NCBI RefSeq assembly: GCF_020520425.1
Contig: NC_079490.1
Coordinates: forward strand, 7,254,001-7,318,000
Length of the DNA stretch: 64,000 nt
Source: Spinacia oleracea
Taxonomy: Eukaryota; Streptophyta; Magnoliopsida; Caryophyllales; Amaranthaceae
Direction of reading: 5' to 3'
Position numbers and translations under genes: made by a program. Within the stretch, counting starts at the first letter, position 1. Each line of letters begins with the position of its first letter. Positions 13,852 to 27,200 of this stretch are shown piece after piece. The notes under the pieces were generated by a model. The model was not told the origin of the DNA, made no database searches, and saw only the letters and a program-made list of their open reading frames with translations.

Positions 13852-15300
13852 TTAACTTTGGCAGACAAGATCCCAGCAACAGAAACCTGTGCCAAGACAA
13901 CGTCAAACATATGAAAATTCCACATGTACAACGACCAGTAGACTATTATTGAATATGACTATACTGTAATGTGATTAAAATAAAAGTTCAAAAAAATTTG
14001 TTAAAAATCAAAAGTAGAAAACGCCAAATAATGTCGTGATGCAATTTTTCAATCTGAAAGAAAATCTAAGCTAAGTTGCTTCCTTTAAATATTGCTAATA
14101 CTAAATACTGCACCTCTTCATTTTCAAACGAAAAAACATATACATTCAAGCAGCCACGAAGGACAGTTAGTGAAGGCTGATAATAACCACTTCTAAACAA
14201 GGACAACATCTGAGTTATACTGGTACATGAACAATTAAGTAATCACTTCTAAGAACGAACTTAGAATTTATAGGCTTAAGGCTAAAAAATGTCAGGTGTC
14301 TGGTCGATCAAACTCTTCGTAAGAGCTAAAAGTACACTTTTTATTTTCAATTCTTCATACCAGATAGCTCAGAATTACTATGAAAAACATTAAGTACTCC
14401 AATTACAAGGAATTTACCCATATTGGGGAAAACCTAATTAGTAATTACATACACATTATAATTAAGTACTCCACGACTATTCTCCAAAGTTCATATACAT
14501 ATTGGTAAACACAATTAGAGAAGCATATACCAGGTTATAGATTAATCATACAAGATGTCAATTGAAACACCCCTCTTCTTCTTCCTTTCGGCAATTTCCA
14601 TTATATATCATGTACTGAGCATCCGAAGCTACTTTTTTGCTAATTTATTCATTTGGGAGAGCTCGAACTGAGCGTGGAAATCCATGTGCATGGTACATTC
14701 GAATGTATAACGGACATCCCTTCCTCTTCCTAGGTCCAGACATTAATAAGGGAGCAAGTAATCGAATTGATCCTTCTAATTTCCAGCTGCAGCTTACAGT
14801 AAACTTAAACCTAAACTTAGCTCTGGAATCCATAACGAAAAACCTCGAGAATTCTAATCAAAGAGGAGTCAATCATGATTATCAAAGCATCTTACCCTCT
14901 TCCTCCACCCCAATTTTCCCCCATTAATACCACCTTCCTCCTCTTCAAAAATCACCCAGAAACAAAAATCTAAAATTGCATTGATTAATTTAACAAAGAA
15001 CCATCAATTTAATACTATTAATACAGATCGAAATAATCTAAAACAGAGTTATAATTCAAAATCGGAAACAACCCCGAAAACCTCAGATTGTGAATTTTGA
15101 AAGAATGTAAGACCGAATTGAAGAATGAAGCATACCTGGGAAAACGGTGGGAACTCAGTGGAACTAAATCCTGTGATTCTGACAGCAGAAATTGCAGAAA
15201 TTTGGGAGAATTAACGCTGAATTGAGGGAGGAGGAAGAAGAAGAACGACGAAAAAGAGGACTGTTGTCCGTCAACAACATCAACAAAATTCACAAATTCT
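13852..15300 (-). other. VRN2-like 5' UTR: leader exon, intron and second-exon leader
   Basis: A likely untranslated exon runs from about 15300 down to 15136 and ends at a CCCAG/GTATGC donor. It splices to an acceptor at 13887 (GGCACAG/GTTTCTG), leaving 35 nt of leader (13886-13852) before the ATG at 13851. The intron is about 1.25 kb. The transcription start is not visible in the sequence; the upper limit is an estimate. Confidence 0.55.
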
Positions 15301-16940
15301 TATTCACGGAGGGTATACACGGGATTAAAAGTTAACTCAAAATGTTAAAAAGTTAAGCTTATTAAAAGTTAACTCAAAATGTTTAAAAGTTGAGCTTATA
15401 TAGGTAAAAGTTATCTAGTTTTTAGTGATAAATTTTTTCATTTCAATAAAACATATTTCAAAAGTCAAAACCACTAATAATATATAAAATTAATCATTTA
15501 ACCATTTCTATCAAAAAAAAAAATTACTAATATAAAAGTTAATCAAAACTAGGTTAAAGTTATAAAAAAAAATGGGTAAAAGTTATCTTGGTGTACAATA
15601 AATTTATTGTACACCTAGTGCGCGCAAGACCTTTTGAACAAAATTAAGTTCTAAGCATTGTCACGGGTGATAATGTATTAATTTTCCATAAAGATATTCA
15701 CAAAATTTTAGACATGTCACTTTTTTTTCTTTTAAATAATCCGGGAAATAGGTTAATATGGATTACAGATTACAAATAGGCCGTGCATCTGGACCAAGTC
15801 CGTGTGCCTTGGGCTTGAACAGGTCCGGTCCTCATCAAGCATATTTATTTAAGTGTCGTGTCTCCGTGCCTAAACCTAATTTCAATCAATTTGACGTGAT
15901 TTGTCGTGTTGGGTCGTATTTGGTTGTGTATTGTCGTGGCTTGTCGTGTTTTTCCTTTAACAAATACACTTGAGCCCAAGCTACGACCCACGATTTCATG
16001 CCCATGTTGGTTTGTGTTTTTTCCATGCTCTTGTCATGTCATGCTTTTTTCGTGTTGGGTTGTGTCATGCCCAAGCCGACCCAATCGAATGTCATCTTTA
16101 GGGAAAAGGGAGAATATGTGACCATACACATGTTACCACTTACCATATGTGTTAAAATATAACCATGTAAATTGGGTTTAATATTGAGTCAGTCAAGTTA
16201 TTTTAAAATTTGGGGTTATATTTGGCAGAAAACAAACAATGATAATATGAGCAGCGATGGAACACCTATCGTTCGGGTCGATACGAATCAGGTGCACCCT
16301 GTTATTCCATTCTTCGGGTGAGGTTCTTTCGGGCACGGTCACATCAGGATTAGGAAAATTTCGGCTCGAGTATGAGTCAGGTTTATGTTGTGAATTTTTG
16401 GTTTATTAAAAATCTACTTACTGTGGAAACTAATTCATGTCACAGTACATTTAAAATTTGGTCAGGTCAATTAAGATTGGTGTGTTTTCGGTTCGGATAA
16501 GCTTGGAGTCATCCATTCCTAGGTACGGTTTGGATACAAGTCAAATCATTCAGCTATGGTATAGTGACTATAATAAATATTAAACACCAATTTTCTTAGA
16601 TATAGTCACCATTTTTTGAATCAAAGTAACCCTATATTTGTAAAGAGAATTGTGCCTTAAAATCACATTATTCAAGCATAACACCAATTTGATATTATTT
16701 TCATAATAATTCTAATAAGTACATCAAAATAAATTTAGTGTGGATCAGGTCCATTTAAGAATTATTTGGGTCCTTAGTTCATCAAAATCGGATGCTCTTA
16801 AAGATTCTCATGTCATTAATGGCATATTAGTAATTATGCAATTTTTTCAAACGGGTCCCCAATTGCTTCACATTAAATGAAATTTTCATTTACTTTTACT
16901 AGTTTTTCAATCCAAAACGCAGTTATATATATATATATAT
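15301..16940. other. Intergenic DNA upstream of the VRN2-like gene
   Basis: No gene supported. It holds AAAAGTTA-type repeats (15320-15600), a perfect 26-base palindrome at 15590-15615 (arms GGTGTACAATAAA), and a GTCGTG/TCATGC-rich stretch at 15750-16090 that looks like an old repeat. Promoter elements of the VRN2-like gene should lie near 15300-15500 but none can be named with confidence. Confidence 0.5.
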
Positions 16941-17766
16941 GGACCAGGTTCTGGTGAGAACCTCCCTTAAGATGAGAACCTTCCTTATAATGAGAACCCC
17001 TGATAGTTGTTGGATTAAAACAAAACGGACGAAAAGTAAACATAAGATCATGAAAAGTAAACACAATATCGACAAAAAGTAAACCCAAGATCGGAAAAAG
17101 TAAACACAACATCGAGTAAAAGTAAACACAATATAATCAAAAGTAAACGCAACATCGACAGAAAGTAAACACAAGATCAAAAAAAGTAAACACAACATCG
17201 AGTAGAAGTAAACACAATATAATCAAAAGTAAAATATCGACATAAAGTAAACACAAGATCAGAAAAAGTAAACACAAGATTAGAAAAAGTAAACACAACA
17301 TCGGATAAAAGTAAACAAAAAATAATGAAAAGTAAACACGGCATCGACAAAAAGTAAACACAATATCAGAAAAAGTAAACACAACATCAACAAACGAATA
17401 AGAACTAAAAACCCTAATTTCACTTGTTCGAAAATAAAAATTGAAAATTTGATTACCTGGGCAACGGAAGAAACGAAAAACAAATCCCAAAATATGAATT
17501 TAGAAGAAGAAGATATGAGAAAGAAGGAGGAAGAGATTGAAAGAGAGAGAGAGTGAGAGAATTCGTAGGGAAGGAGGGAGGAAGAGAGAGAAAGAAATTC
17601 TGAAATTGAGGGGTTGGGGGAGGTCATTCAACGCGGGTAAATTACCATTTTACCCTTACTAATTTTGAAATTTCGGGTAGCTTTACAGCCATTAGATTTA
17701 ATTGATCAACGGCTGAGATTAGTTCTCAATTCTCATCTTAAGGGGTGGTTCTCACCAGATCCTGAT
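16941..17766. mobile_element. Non-autonomous TIR element with internal ~21-bp minisatellite
   Basis: The left end (CTGGTGAGAACC, then CCCTTAAGATGAGAA) is matched in inverted orientation by the right end (TTCTCATCTTAAGGGG, then GGTTCTCACCAGATCC). Both ends abut (TA)n runs, so the exact target duplication cannot be read. The interior carries about 16 copies of an AAAAGTAAACACAANATC-type unit (17032-17393), then a purine-rich segment. No transposase is present. Class is uncertain; a MULE-like or other DNA transposon derivative fits. Confidence 0.65.
17032..17395. repeat. Minisatellite, ~21-bp AAAAGTAAACACAA units
   Basis: About sixteen GTAAAC cores spaced near 20-22 bases, alternating with ATCGAC, ATCGAG, ATCAGA and ATAATC spacers. 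Long minus-strand frames across it are artefacts of the repeat. Confidence 0.85.
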
Positions 17767-17799
17767 TATATATATATATATATATATAATGAAATGTTA

Positions 17800-18706
17800 G
17801 TTGTCGATGCTAATACTTTATGGTTATTAATGTGTTTTCTTCCTTAAAAGTTAAAAGTTTAAATTTAAGAAGTTTCACATTTTGGTTATTTACTTTAATG
17901 AGTTTTTGCTTTGCTTTTAAGGTGAAAAATTAGTTCTCTATATATAACTAGTATTCTATGCGTGCAAATATTTTTTAAAATCTGATTTGATATATAAGCA
18001 AGTATGTTCTAACGTTTTATAAATTTTTTAACAATTGTTATAAGTGTATTATCGATATTTTATGTGGACACCTAAGTACTAAGTTATTAAACTAAAGTTT
18101 GATCTTAATGAACAAAATAATCTTTAATGACTTTCTTCTCTAATTTTTTTAATTAAAACATAATCCTATATACACGCTACACGTTCTTAAAAGTATGTAC
18201 ATTTTCTAAAACATGTAAGAAAATTTATTTAAAACTAAAGAAAAAAAATGTACATATTTATATGTAACAAAATCTATTTAGGAATTAATGTAATAACAAA
18301 TTCACTAAAATAAACGTAAATGATTGTGTTTTTTACTTGTTCATTTTTTTTTTTTTTTGCGTTTTTTGCCGCAAATTGCTTGTATAACCATATAAAGTTA
18401 GGGTATGATTAAGAGTAAGACTAAGTTTAATTTTGTAATATAAAAATGTAACATTGAAGTGATGAATTTCAATTTTTTTAACTGCCTTAATAATTGCTTT
18501 CATGTTTGCTATAGGAATTAAATTAAATTGTTGTTGACTTTTGGTTGTCACGTGCATTGAAATTTTATTTTTTGCATTATGACATTAAACTGTCAGTTTT
18601 TAGAATTATTATAATTAAATTAAATTAAAATTTATTGAGGGTATTATAGTGTATTACATAGGGGGGCACCAAAAGGCCATTTACTAAAATGACCTCATGA
18701 ATTCCC

Positions 18707-18798
<92 letters not shown>

Positions 18799-20432
18799 TG
18801 AGAAATTATTAAAAACTTAAAATTGTATTTTTACTTAATATTGATGTATGGGCGTAAGCGAAGATCTTGTACATACTACGTGCAACTATACTCTTATAGT
18901 CTTTTCTACATAATCATATCTTACCATTCTTATGGAAAATGAATGACATAATAGTTTCCTAATTTTATAGAAAGTCAAAGATCTCCAAATATTAGACCAT
19001 TAAATTTTACACGTATGAGGATTAACCCATAATGCTGGCACCAAAAAACTTTCCTGTTTTGTTATTGATTTTCAGTTTTTAAAATCAATAAATAGTCAGA
19101 TTTTTAAATCAAATAATTAGCTTTTTAATTGAATTTACTTGTGAAATTTTAGAGGGTAATTTAGTCTTATCATAGGGGGGACACCAAAAGTGGTGTTACC
19201 GAAATACCCATCCCCTCTTCACTTATATAATAGAGATTACGAATAGTAGTATTACCATTATTTTGACACAAACACATCTTGGTCCTTCACCATTTCAATG
19301 AAATATGAATCGTCATATGACAACATTTATAGGGATAAAGTTCAATTAAAAAAAATAAGTTAAATAGTTTTAATGTAAATTTTTACAAATGATTCAGTAT
19401 ACCACATAATTGAATGATTTCATGTACCACATAATTGATTATTTTGGTTATGTACCCATTAAATAGTTGTATATAATTTGTTATTTTAAATAATTACTCC
19501 GTAAATGATTTTATGTAACCTTAACAAGTCAAGAAAAAATATTTTTAATAAATGTTAATTAAGAATTTTGAAGATCAAATAGACTCGGTTTCATATCTCG
19601 AACAAGAGCAGACACGGTCAACAAGTGATGCACCGTCGGAAGACCGATATCCAAAAATGTCGCAACTTGTCAAGCCGAGTGACGAAAACCAGAAAAAGAA
19701 GTCGGCGATGAAAAGCATAGTAGCCAAATGAAGCAAAACCTAATGAGTCGTACAACCATGCTGCTGCTGCGATGGTGCATGCAAGTGGTACAAACGACGT
19801 AACGATGCAACCCACTGTCACGCAGAACGACACATGTGTCGACCGTACAAAACGGAACCTCTGGATCCACAACAGAAAAATAAATACAAGCAGATATAGG
19901 AGTGACAACAAAGAGACCACCAAAAGTAAAAAGACGTCTAATTTTTAAAAGTATTACAAATAATTACGAAAAACAGTAGTACCATTTTTTAGGTATAATT
20001 TTTCCTTGGTCATTCACAATTTCAGTAAATATAAATACTCATATGATAAAATATAGGGAATAAAGTTAATTTCCACTAAAAAAACAAGTTAAATATTTTT
20101 AACGTAGATGTTTTACCTAAAAAGTGATTTCATTTACCACATAATTTATCATTTTGGTTTCGTACACATTAAAATCCTTTTATATAATTTGTTTTTATAA
20201 ATAATTACTCCATAAGTGATTTTTTCAAAGGCCGTAAATGATTTAATGTAACCTTAGCAAGTCAAGAAATATTTTAAATAAATGTTAATTAAGAGTTTTG
20301 AAAACGTGATCCAGCTTTAAATTATTAATTTAATTACGCTCTATAAAAAGTAATCTAAAAATATATTAATAAGTTTTTATGGGAAATTATTTTACTGGTT
20401 AATTGCTATTAAAAATGAAAGATAAAAAATTA
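17800..20432. other. AT-rich intergenic DNA with a local direct duplication
   Basis: No gene supported. About 19260-19580 is repeated in direct orientation at about 19975-20300 (shared words such as TACCACATAATT, AATAATTACTCC and AATGTTAATTAAGA). The interval between the copies (19580-19950) is clearly GC-richer and not recognised. A GGGGGGCACCAAAAG-type word occurs near 18661 and again near 19177. Confidence 0.55.
18711..18796. repeat. (TA)n microsatellite, ~85 bp
   Basis: Near-perfect TA dinucleotide run. Shorter runs occur near 3781, 16928 and 17768. Confidence 0.95.
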
Positions 20433-20434
20433 TA

Positions 20435-20689
20435 CTTCCTCCGTTTCAGAAAGTTTTTTACGCATTGGAAAATGTGTCCAAAGTATAAAAATTTTGACCG
20501 TAAATTCCCACTATTATATGCATCAAAATGTTACATGTAAGATCTTGTTAGATTGGTCTCGTTATTCATTTTGAGAATATTAACTTTTTATAAATTTTTT
20601 CCACACAAAATTGGATATATTAACGGTCAAACATTGCACTGGAGTCCGTGCAAATAGTAAGTGTAAAGATCTTTTTGAAACGGAGAAAG
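20435..20689. mobile_element. Stowaway-like MITE
   Basis: Ends CTTCCTCCGTTTCAGAAAG and its inverted partner CTTTTTGAAACGGAGAAAG, flanked by TA on both sides; 255 bases, no coding. Confidence 0.75.
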
Positions 20690-21609
20690 TACCTTAAATT
20701 GTCTTTTAGTTACGGTATGCACGTTTCACCATGAAATGTAGTATTTATAAGTGTCAAATTATATAAACACATGCATGTTTACCATTTTGTAGTAGTTTAT
20801 TTAGTTAGTTGTTTTCACTTTCTTTTTTTTGTTGACCAACTTAATAGTTAACGGTACTCGAAACAAAAATAACAAAAAAAAAAAAATTGTTAATATCGTC
20901 TCTTTCTTCATCAAAATAGAAAAACCCAAAATTGTTTTTACTTTTTAACATAAAGTCTGATGCATTTCAAGCTCATCTATGTATAAATAAGTACATTTTA
21001 TTTATTATTTGTATTTAAAAAATTATATTGCGCCATTTTTTCTTTAACTAATTAACTTATTTGACTTCTCATCCTAACACTTATAAAGCTTCATACTTTG
21101 ATTACTATTCACCCAATAGTGCATTTACGTGCATGCCCCTCATTTCCTTCTTTGCTTTATTTTGTCTTATTTTTAACAATAGAGCATTTACGGTTTCACC
21201 CTTCCATTGCTATACAAAATGTATTGTTTTCTTTGGCTATAATTTCCTATATATTGTACCTTCGAACTATCAATTAAACCGCATATGGTTTCTATTTCCT
21301 GTTACATGTAAATCCAACATCTAACTTTAACATATCATTTCTAGCATTTACCACAAATGGTAAGTTCCTAGCTTTTAAGTAACATTTTTACAAAAATAAT
21401 TTTGTATACCTTGGGGGATCGTGCACGCTCACGATCCAACAACTAGTTATGTCAAAAGTCAAGAAACACCCAGTTAAGCTCCTTACCCATAATTCCAAAC
21501 TCTTTCACTACGTGCATTAAATAAATCCACAAAAAAACTGGGAACTAATTTTTGAACACTGATTTAAATAGTTTTAAATTAAGACTTGCTCAAGTCATGA
21601 TACGGAGTA

Positions 21610-21889
21610 CTCCCTCTGTATTTATTTAAGAGATACATTTGTCTTTTCCGGCCGTATTTATTTAAGAGATACACTTGCCATTTTTAGTAACTTATCAACC
21701 CCACCATCTAATTAAATAATATATCTACACCCTACCCACCCCCCACTCCCTAAAATGACATGGTCTCCACTTATTTTTCTTATTAAAATATCTATTCCAC
21801 CCCACTTGTTTTATTACTTTATTTCATTCAATTTTTTTCTTAATACCCTTGCCCGACCATGTGTATCTCTTAAATAAATACGGAGGGAG
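21610..21889. mobile_element. Stowaway-like MITE
   Basis: Left end CTCCCTCTGTATTTATTTAA and inverted right end TTAAATAAATACGGAGGGAG, flanked by TA duplications. The left arm contains a second copy of the ATTTATTTAAGAGATACA segment. 280 bases. Confidence 0.85.
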
Positions 21890-21891
21890 TA

Positions 21892-24285
21892 TTGCTATAT
21901 TCTACCCATTGCGGCCACTAGATACATGCTTATGTTGAGTTTATTGAGTCAACCCAATGTGTCAAGATGTACTATGTGTTGGCTCAATCAGATTGAAGAA
22001 AATACTCTCCTTCTAAAATTTAATCGTCGCATTTTCCTTTTTCGTCTGTTTCGATTTTCTTGTCATACTGGAGTACTTTTTATGACACGACATAATTTAT
22101 ATTTTATATCTCTCTTTTACCACTACCAAAAGGTATTGATTCATATGCTTTCACATTCAATAAAAAAAAACCTCACTGGCTTTCATCTTGTCTACTTTTT
22201 TTATTAACTATACGGAGTAATAGATAAGCTTATAATAACTTATCGCATTAAACTCCGTAACAATTCTACAATGATTGATCTGCGACGGATAGAGTAATTG
22301 CTAGTCTCTTTCGTCGTTTAAGTTAACATACCGTTTTATGTCTTTTTTGATTACCAAACACTATGATTTTAATCATGTATCTATGTACAAGGACTACACC
22401 TATACAGAAAACAGTTCGACTTTCTGGTTAAAACTTGAAAATTTCATTTAAGTTGTCAAAAATAAAAATAAAAATAAAACATCATTCCTAACTCGTGTAC
22501 ATATCCCTTAAAATGGACAGTGTTGATGATTATATTGGCCAATGTATTGGGTTAGACCAATACTACCGACAATCAGTGGACTATGAACCGTGATGTACAT
22601 AGAGCATGACACCAAAAGAACATATGTGCATAAGTAAAAGAACATGTGATATAATATTTCACTTTTTTGTTATAAAACAATATTATTTTATATTTATTAA
22701 AAACCTAAAAAAAAAAAAATACTCATGTTCTTTTCTCGTAATCAGATGTTCTTTCAATTATATACTAGTGTTCTTAAGGTGCACCATGGTTCACCTTCTA
22801 AATTGCGATACTACCGATAATGGGTTGGCCCAATATACTTAACATAAGCATGTTTCACTCAATTTCTTACCCATAGGCCATAGTACATCATAACACAATG
22901 AGTTGGGCCAGTTTGATTTATCATAATCTGGTCATCTTGAGCCCAACCCACTAACCTGACCCGATCTGAAAACAACGGGTTTTAGATAGATTTTTTAGAC
23001 CCGCTTTCAGGTCGATAAAATAAACACCACTATACCAGTACATCTTCTGGGTTATATCATGCAAGAAGCAAAAGAATAGTTGTTGAATGTTAATATGAAT
23101 ACTACCATTTGCTCTGCAACTTCTCTTGCCTTCTACCCGGTATTCGACCCGATAGGCATTCCGAATCGGCTCCCAAGTCTCAAGCTTCAAGCTTAGGTAC
23201 ATCATTAACTATATTAGTACATTAGTAAGTGAACAACAACTTAAAACGTTACAAGGAACTGGATTCTATACAATACAAATATGACAAGCTCTACTCCTAA
23301 ATCCAACAAAATAGACAAGGAACAGGGCACACATGCACCCAAATCCTTAATCAATATGCTCCCGCCTAGTTCCTACACGAAATATCACCTGTAACTCAAT
23401 CACCATACGTCCTGTAAAACAGGTAAGAAGATATATAACAAGTCAGACAATTTAAAAGGTTTCGGCTTTTCAAACAATAGCACCAAGTACTGAACTGTGT
23501 AACTGGTGATGTGACTCATTGGCATACGCGGAATTATAAAAAAAAATCAAACATGACATGGGTTACTGTCTACTAATCTAGTACTTGTACTAGTACGTAC
23601 TATGTGTTTCTTTATAATTTTATTTTATTGAGTGTTAGATGGTTAAGAGTTAGTCATTTAGTCTTACTCTTCTACTAGTCTCGAAAATATTTGTAATCAA
23701 ATCATTCACATTAGTATTTTCTACTGATACGAATGTCATCCATACCTAAAGGATGCTGCAGTCTTCAGTGACATATGACTCTTGAATAAAATTTACAAAA
23801 CTCAAACGGCTAATGAAGAGTGAATCACTAATTGTAGTTCAAAAAACAAAGTTAGTAATCTTTATATTAGTATACAAAGTGGAACATCTTATATAGTCAA
23901 CTGCATATTAGCAAGCTACGACATGACAACAAAGTAGTCAATAATCTGATGTATCTCATAGCAAACTCGACTAATACAAGTATATCTTGTTTTGCTGTTC
24001 TTTAGATCTCTTGATAGCTGAATAGCATTATATACGACGTATATAGAACGTAAAAAATGCACACAAATCAGAGAAGCTTAACATACACGGTGTAACACTG
24101 ATACTTACTGTAGTAATATTAAGTGTTAACCTCTTTAGTTCCCAACTTCCCACTCATGTTTTATGCCTGCACAGGTGGAACAAAAACAAAAGAAAAGCTA
24201 AAGAGGTGCAACTAAAAGACTGTGAAGCTAATGGAGCAGGTATTTAGATGAGATTGATATGACGCACCTGCACTGACGCAACAAA
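21892..24285. other. Intergenic DNA
   Basis: No gene supported. An 84-codon minus-strand frame at 22951-23205 shows no recognisable motif. The portion nearest 24285 should contain the 3' UTR of the MRL7-like gene. Confidence 0.4.
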
Positions 24286-27200
24286 CTACGAAGCTAAAGC
24301 GGTTTCGTCAATCCACGAAGGCTTTTTGGCTTTGTAATAGAAATATGCAATCATCTGAACCAATTCATCTGAAGTTCTCACCTCTGCATACCAAGAGTTG
24401 AAACAGTCACGTTCCAAGTTGCAACAATGAACAAATCAAACTCAGAATGTCCACTGAGATACTATGGGAAAGAAGGAAAATATGTTACAGCACACTTACC
24501 GCTTTCCCTGTACAATATTTTGTGTCCACGTAGAAATAGAATTTGCGGACACTGTCTAACTTTTAAAGCATATGCTAAGTCCCTCTCGATATTGATATCC
24601 AACTTAACTGCCTGTTTCAAGAAATGTATGGTTAAGCAGCTTAGATTTGATTGCACAAAATCGAGACAAGGTCCAAAAATAAGAACATATAGATGAAGGA
24701 CAGAATAACAGAGATTAAGGGAGGAAGAAGAATGATTAGGGAAGAACAAGTAAATATATGATTGTATTAATGCTAATCAAGGTGACTAGCCAATTGCAGC
24801 CTGGTCAATCTTTAAATTGCACTCTCACAATTAACACTCTAAAAGCTAAACAAAACAATCCTCAATATTCAAGATACACACTCTCTCTCTCCCTCATTTT
24901 CCTATTTATCGAGCTTCTACTCTAACAAACCAACTTTTTTCTTCTTCGAGCTATTAACAACTTGATATGCTCCTTTGAGTTCTTCCTAAAGTGCCCCTCC
25001 CCCCTATACTGATGCTTGCAGCTTTTATCGTTTATTGTCAAACTGCTACAATAAAAGTTGACTCAAATATCACTAACTACCAGGGTACCACTCATGGGTA
25101 AAAAAAAGTATTGAATGCTACCACTTTCTAGGAAGTGGCAATCTGTCCCGTATTTGAGAGTCCTACAAGTTGGATAACAGAGTTGATTCACAGTTAACTC
25201 CGATTATCTTGGAGAAGAATATCTTACACTGAAAGACCAAACAGTCATAAGTAGTACTACTACTCACCCACCATTAAAGATTGCCCCATTTCCCTTTTTG
25301 GGTCGTCCCTAAAAGATTGCTCCATTTACTCTTATGTTAACATGATCCCCGCCAACCCTATCTACTTTATGTACTACGCCCACATGCTAACAAACAAATC
25401 TACCTAACCACACCAATACAACTCTTAGTAAAGTGCAAAAATGGGATGGGGAAATATTTAAGGGACGGAGGGAGTAGTCAAAAGGAGGCCGGCCAACCAC
25501 CTTAAAGTCAAAGTGAAGTTTTGATATGATCTCCAGACAAAGTGGACTTGATCACGTTCAACCTCTTCGAACTTTATCATAAGCAGGAAAAAAGAACCCT
25601 AAAAAAAATCCTTCAACAAGAGAAATATCTCTAGGAACAAACATTACATTAAACCACTCATAAGTTCTAATCTGAATTTCTAACAGAATTTAATACTTTA
25701 GGTTAGTGAACCATTAGGTTTTAGGCTCTGTTCTGTTCACCTTATTTCCACTTATTTCAGGAAAAATAAGTTCAATTAAGTTCAGATAAGTTCAGTTAAG
25801 TTCAGATAAGATAAGTTCAGGAAAAATAAGGGCTGACCAAGTATAATTTATAACTTAAATAAGTTTTGATAAGTTCTAATAAGTTCAAATAAGTTCAGTT
25901 AAGTTCAGATAAGTTCAGGAAAAATAAGTGAAAGTCAGGTAAATAGAACGCACCCTTACATAAAAATTTAATAACCCCTCAATTTTCTGCATTAAGCCCC
26001 TTCATGTCCCAACTACGTATTAATTGCCTTCCTAAGTAAGAAGGAACATGGGAAAAGGGGAAAACTGCTTGAGTACTGGTGAATTATCTTCAAAACAAAT
26101 GACTAATGGAAACAATTAAAAGGTGTTGATTAGAATGGAAATAGAAACTAAAGGATGGATTTATGTGATTATTGCACTTTGGGATATGTTTCTGATACCA
26201 GGCTGCACACAGGGGTTTTATTTTTATTGCAAATTATCCTTCTATATATTCAGAGAGAAAGGTATTTCAAGCAATGAAACATACACGGGGAGGAAGTCGA
26301 TCTTTTGCATTCCAATAAACCTTGAATGCCTTCTCCAACTCTTTGAGAACCTTCCAGTTATCAGTTGCCCTGCGTGATAGACGGTGAATAATTTTTACAA
26401 TACTTCACTAACTGAGTCAAAGTCGAATCTAGCTCTTAAGACGTTCCTAAAATTAAACAACTAAACAAATCAATACAGATAAATAAAAAGGTGCATCTTT
26501 AAGCAGAAACGCAGAAATGAGATTCAAATAAGCATGTTCCGAGGATTTACAATATCCAAATCAATCAACAGGAATTTAAAATAGCCTATTTGTTATCTCT
26601 ATGCCTTGTTTCTTTACATCTTAAGTTACTAGTAGACGACCACTGATGAATCTCTAAAGAACTGGTCCAATATTAAGACAACAAGACAGGCAACATGAAA
26701 AATTGCCCACATTGTCTGCGTGCATCACAGCATCAGTTCTATACATAAGAAATAGAAAAGGGTTTAGAACCTGAAAGTAATTTTTCTACCCTAGATGGAG
26801 GTTAATTCATCTAATTAACCATAATTAAACAACATTTATATTACTTAATGCAAGATAAAAGATAGGGAAGTGTCCCTTAAAAAACATAGTATTTGACTAT
26901 TTGTGATAAAAAAGGTTGAAAGAATTACCTGTTGTATCTTTCAAAAACAAGGACGATCAGCGGACTTGGGTGAAAAGCAAAACTCTCCCACTCAAGGCAA
27001 TTGATTTCTTGTACCCAACTATTGTCAATTTCACCTTCCCAATCAATTTCAATACCATCATCTCCGACAATGTTTTTGATAGGATACTTCTCAAAATAGT
27101 CTGAAGCACTAGTGCCCCATCCCACATCAGCATCCACTGGCCAAGTTGGGTTATCCTCATCAATAACCATCTCCTCATCTATTTGACCATCATCATCATC

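Noticed and set aside
16873-17627. Minus-strand frames rich in CLLF and VFTF
   Set aside because: They are translations of the ~21-bp minisatellite and flanking purine tract, not a membrane protein gene.
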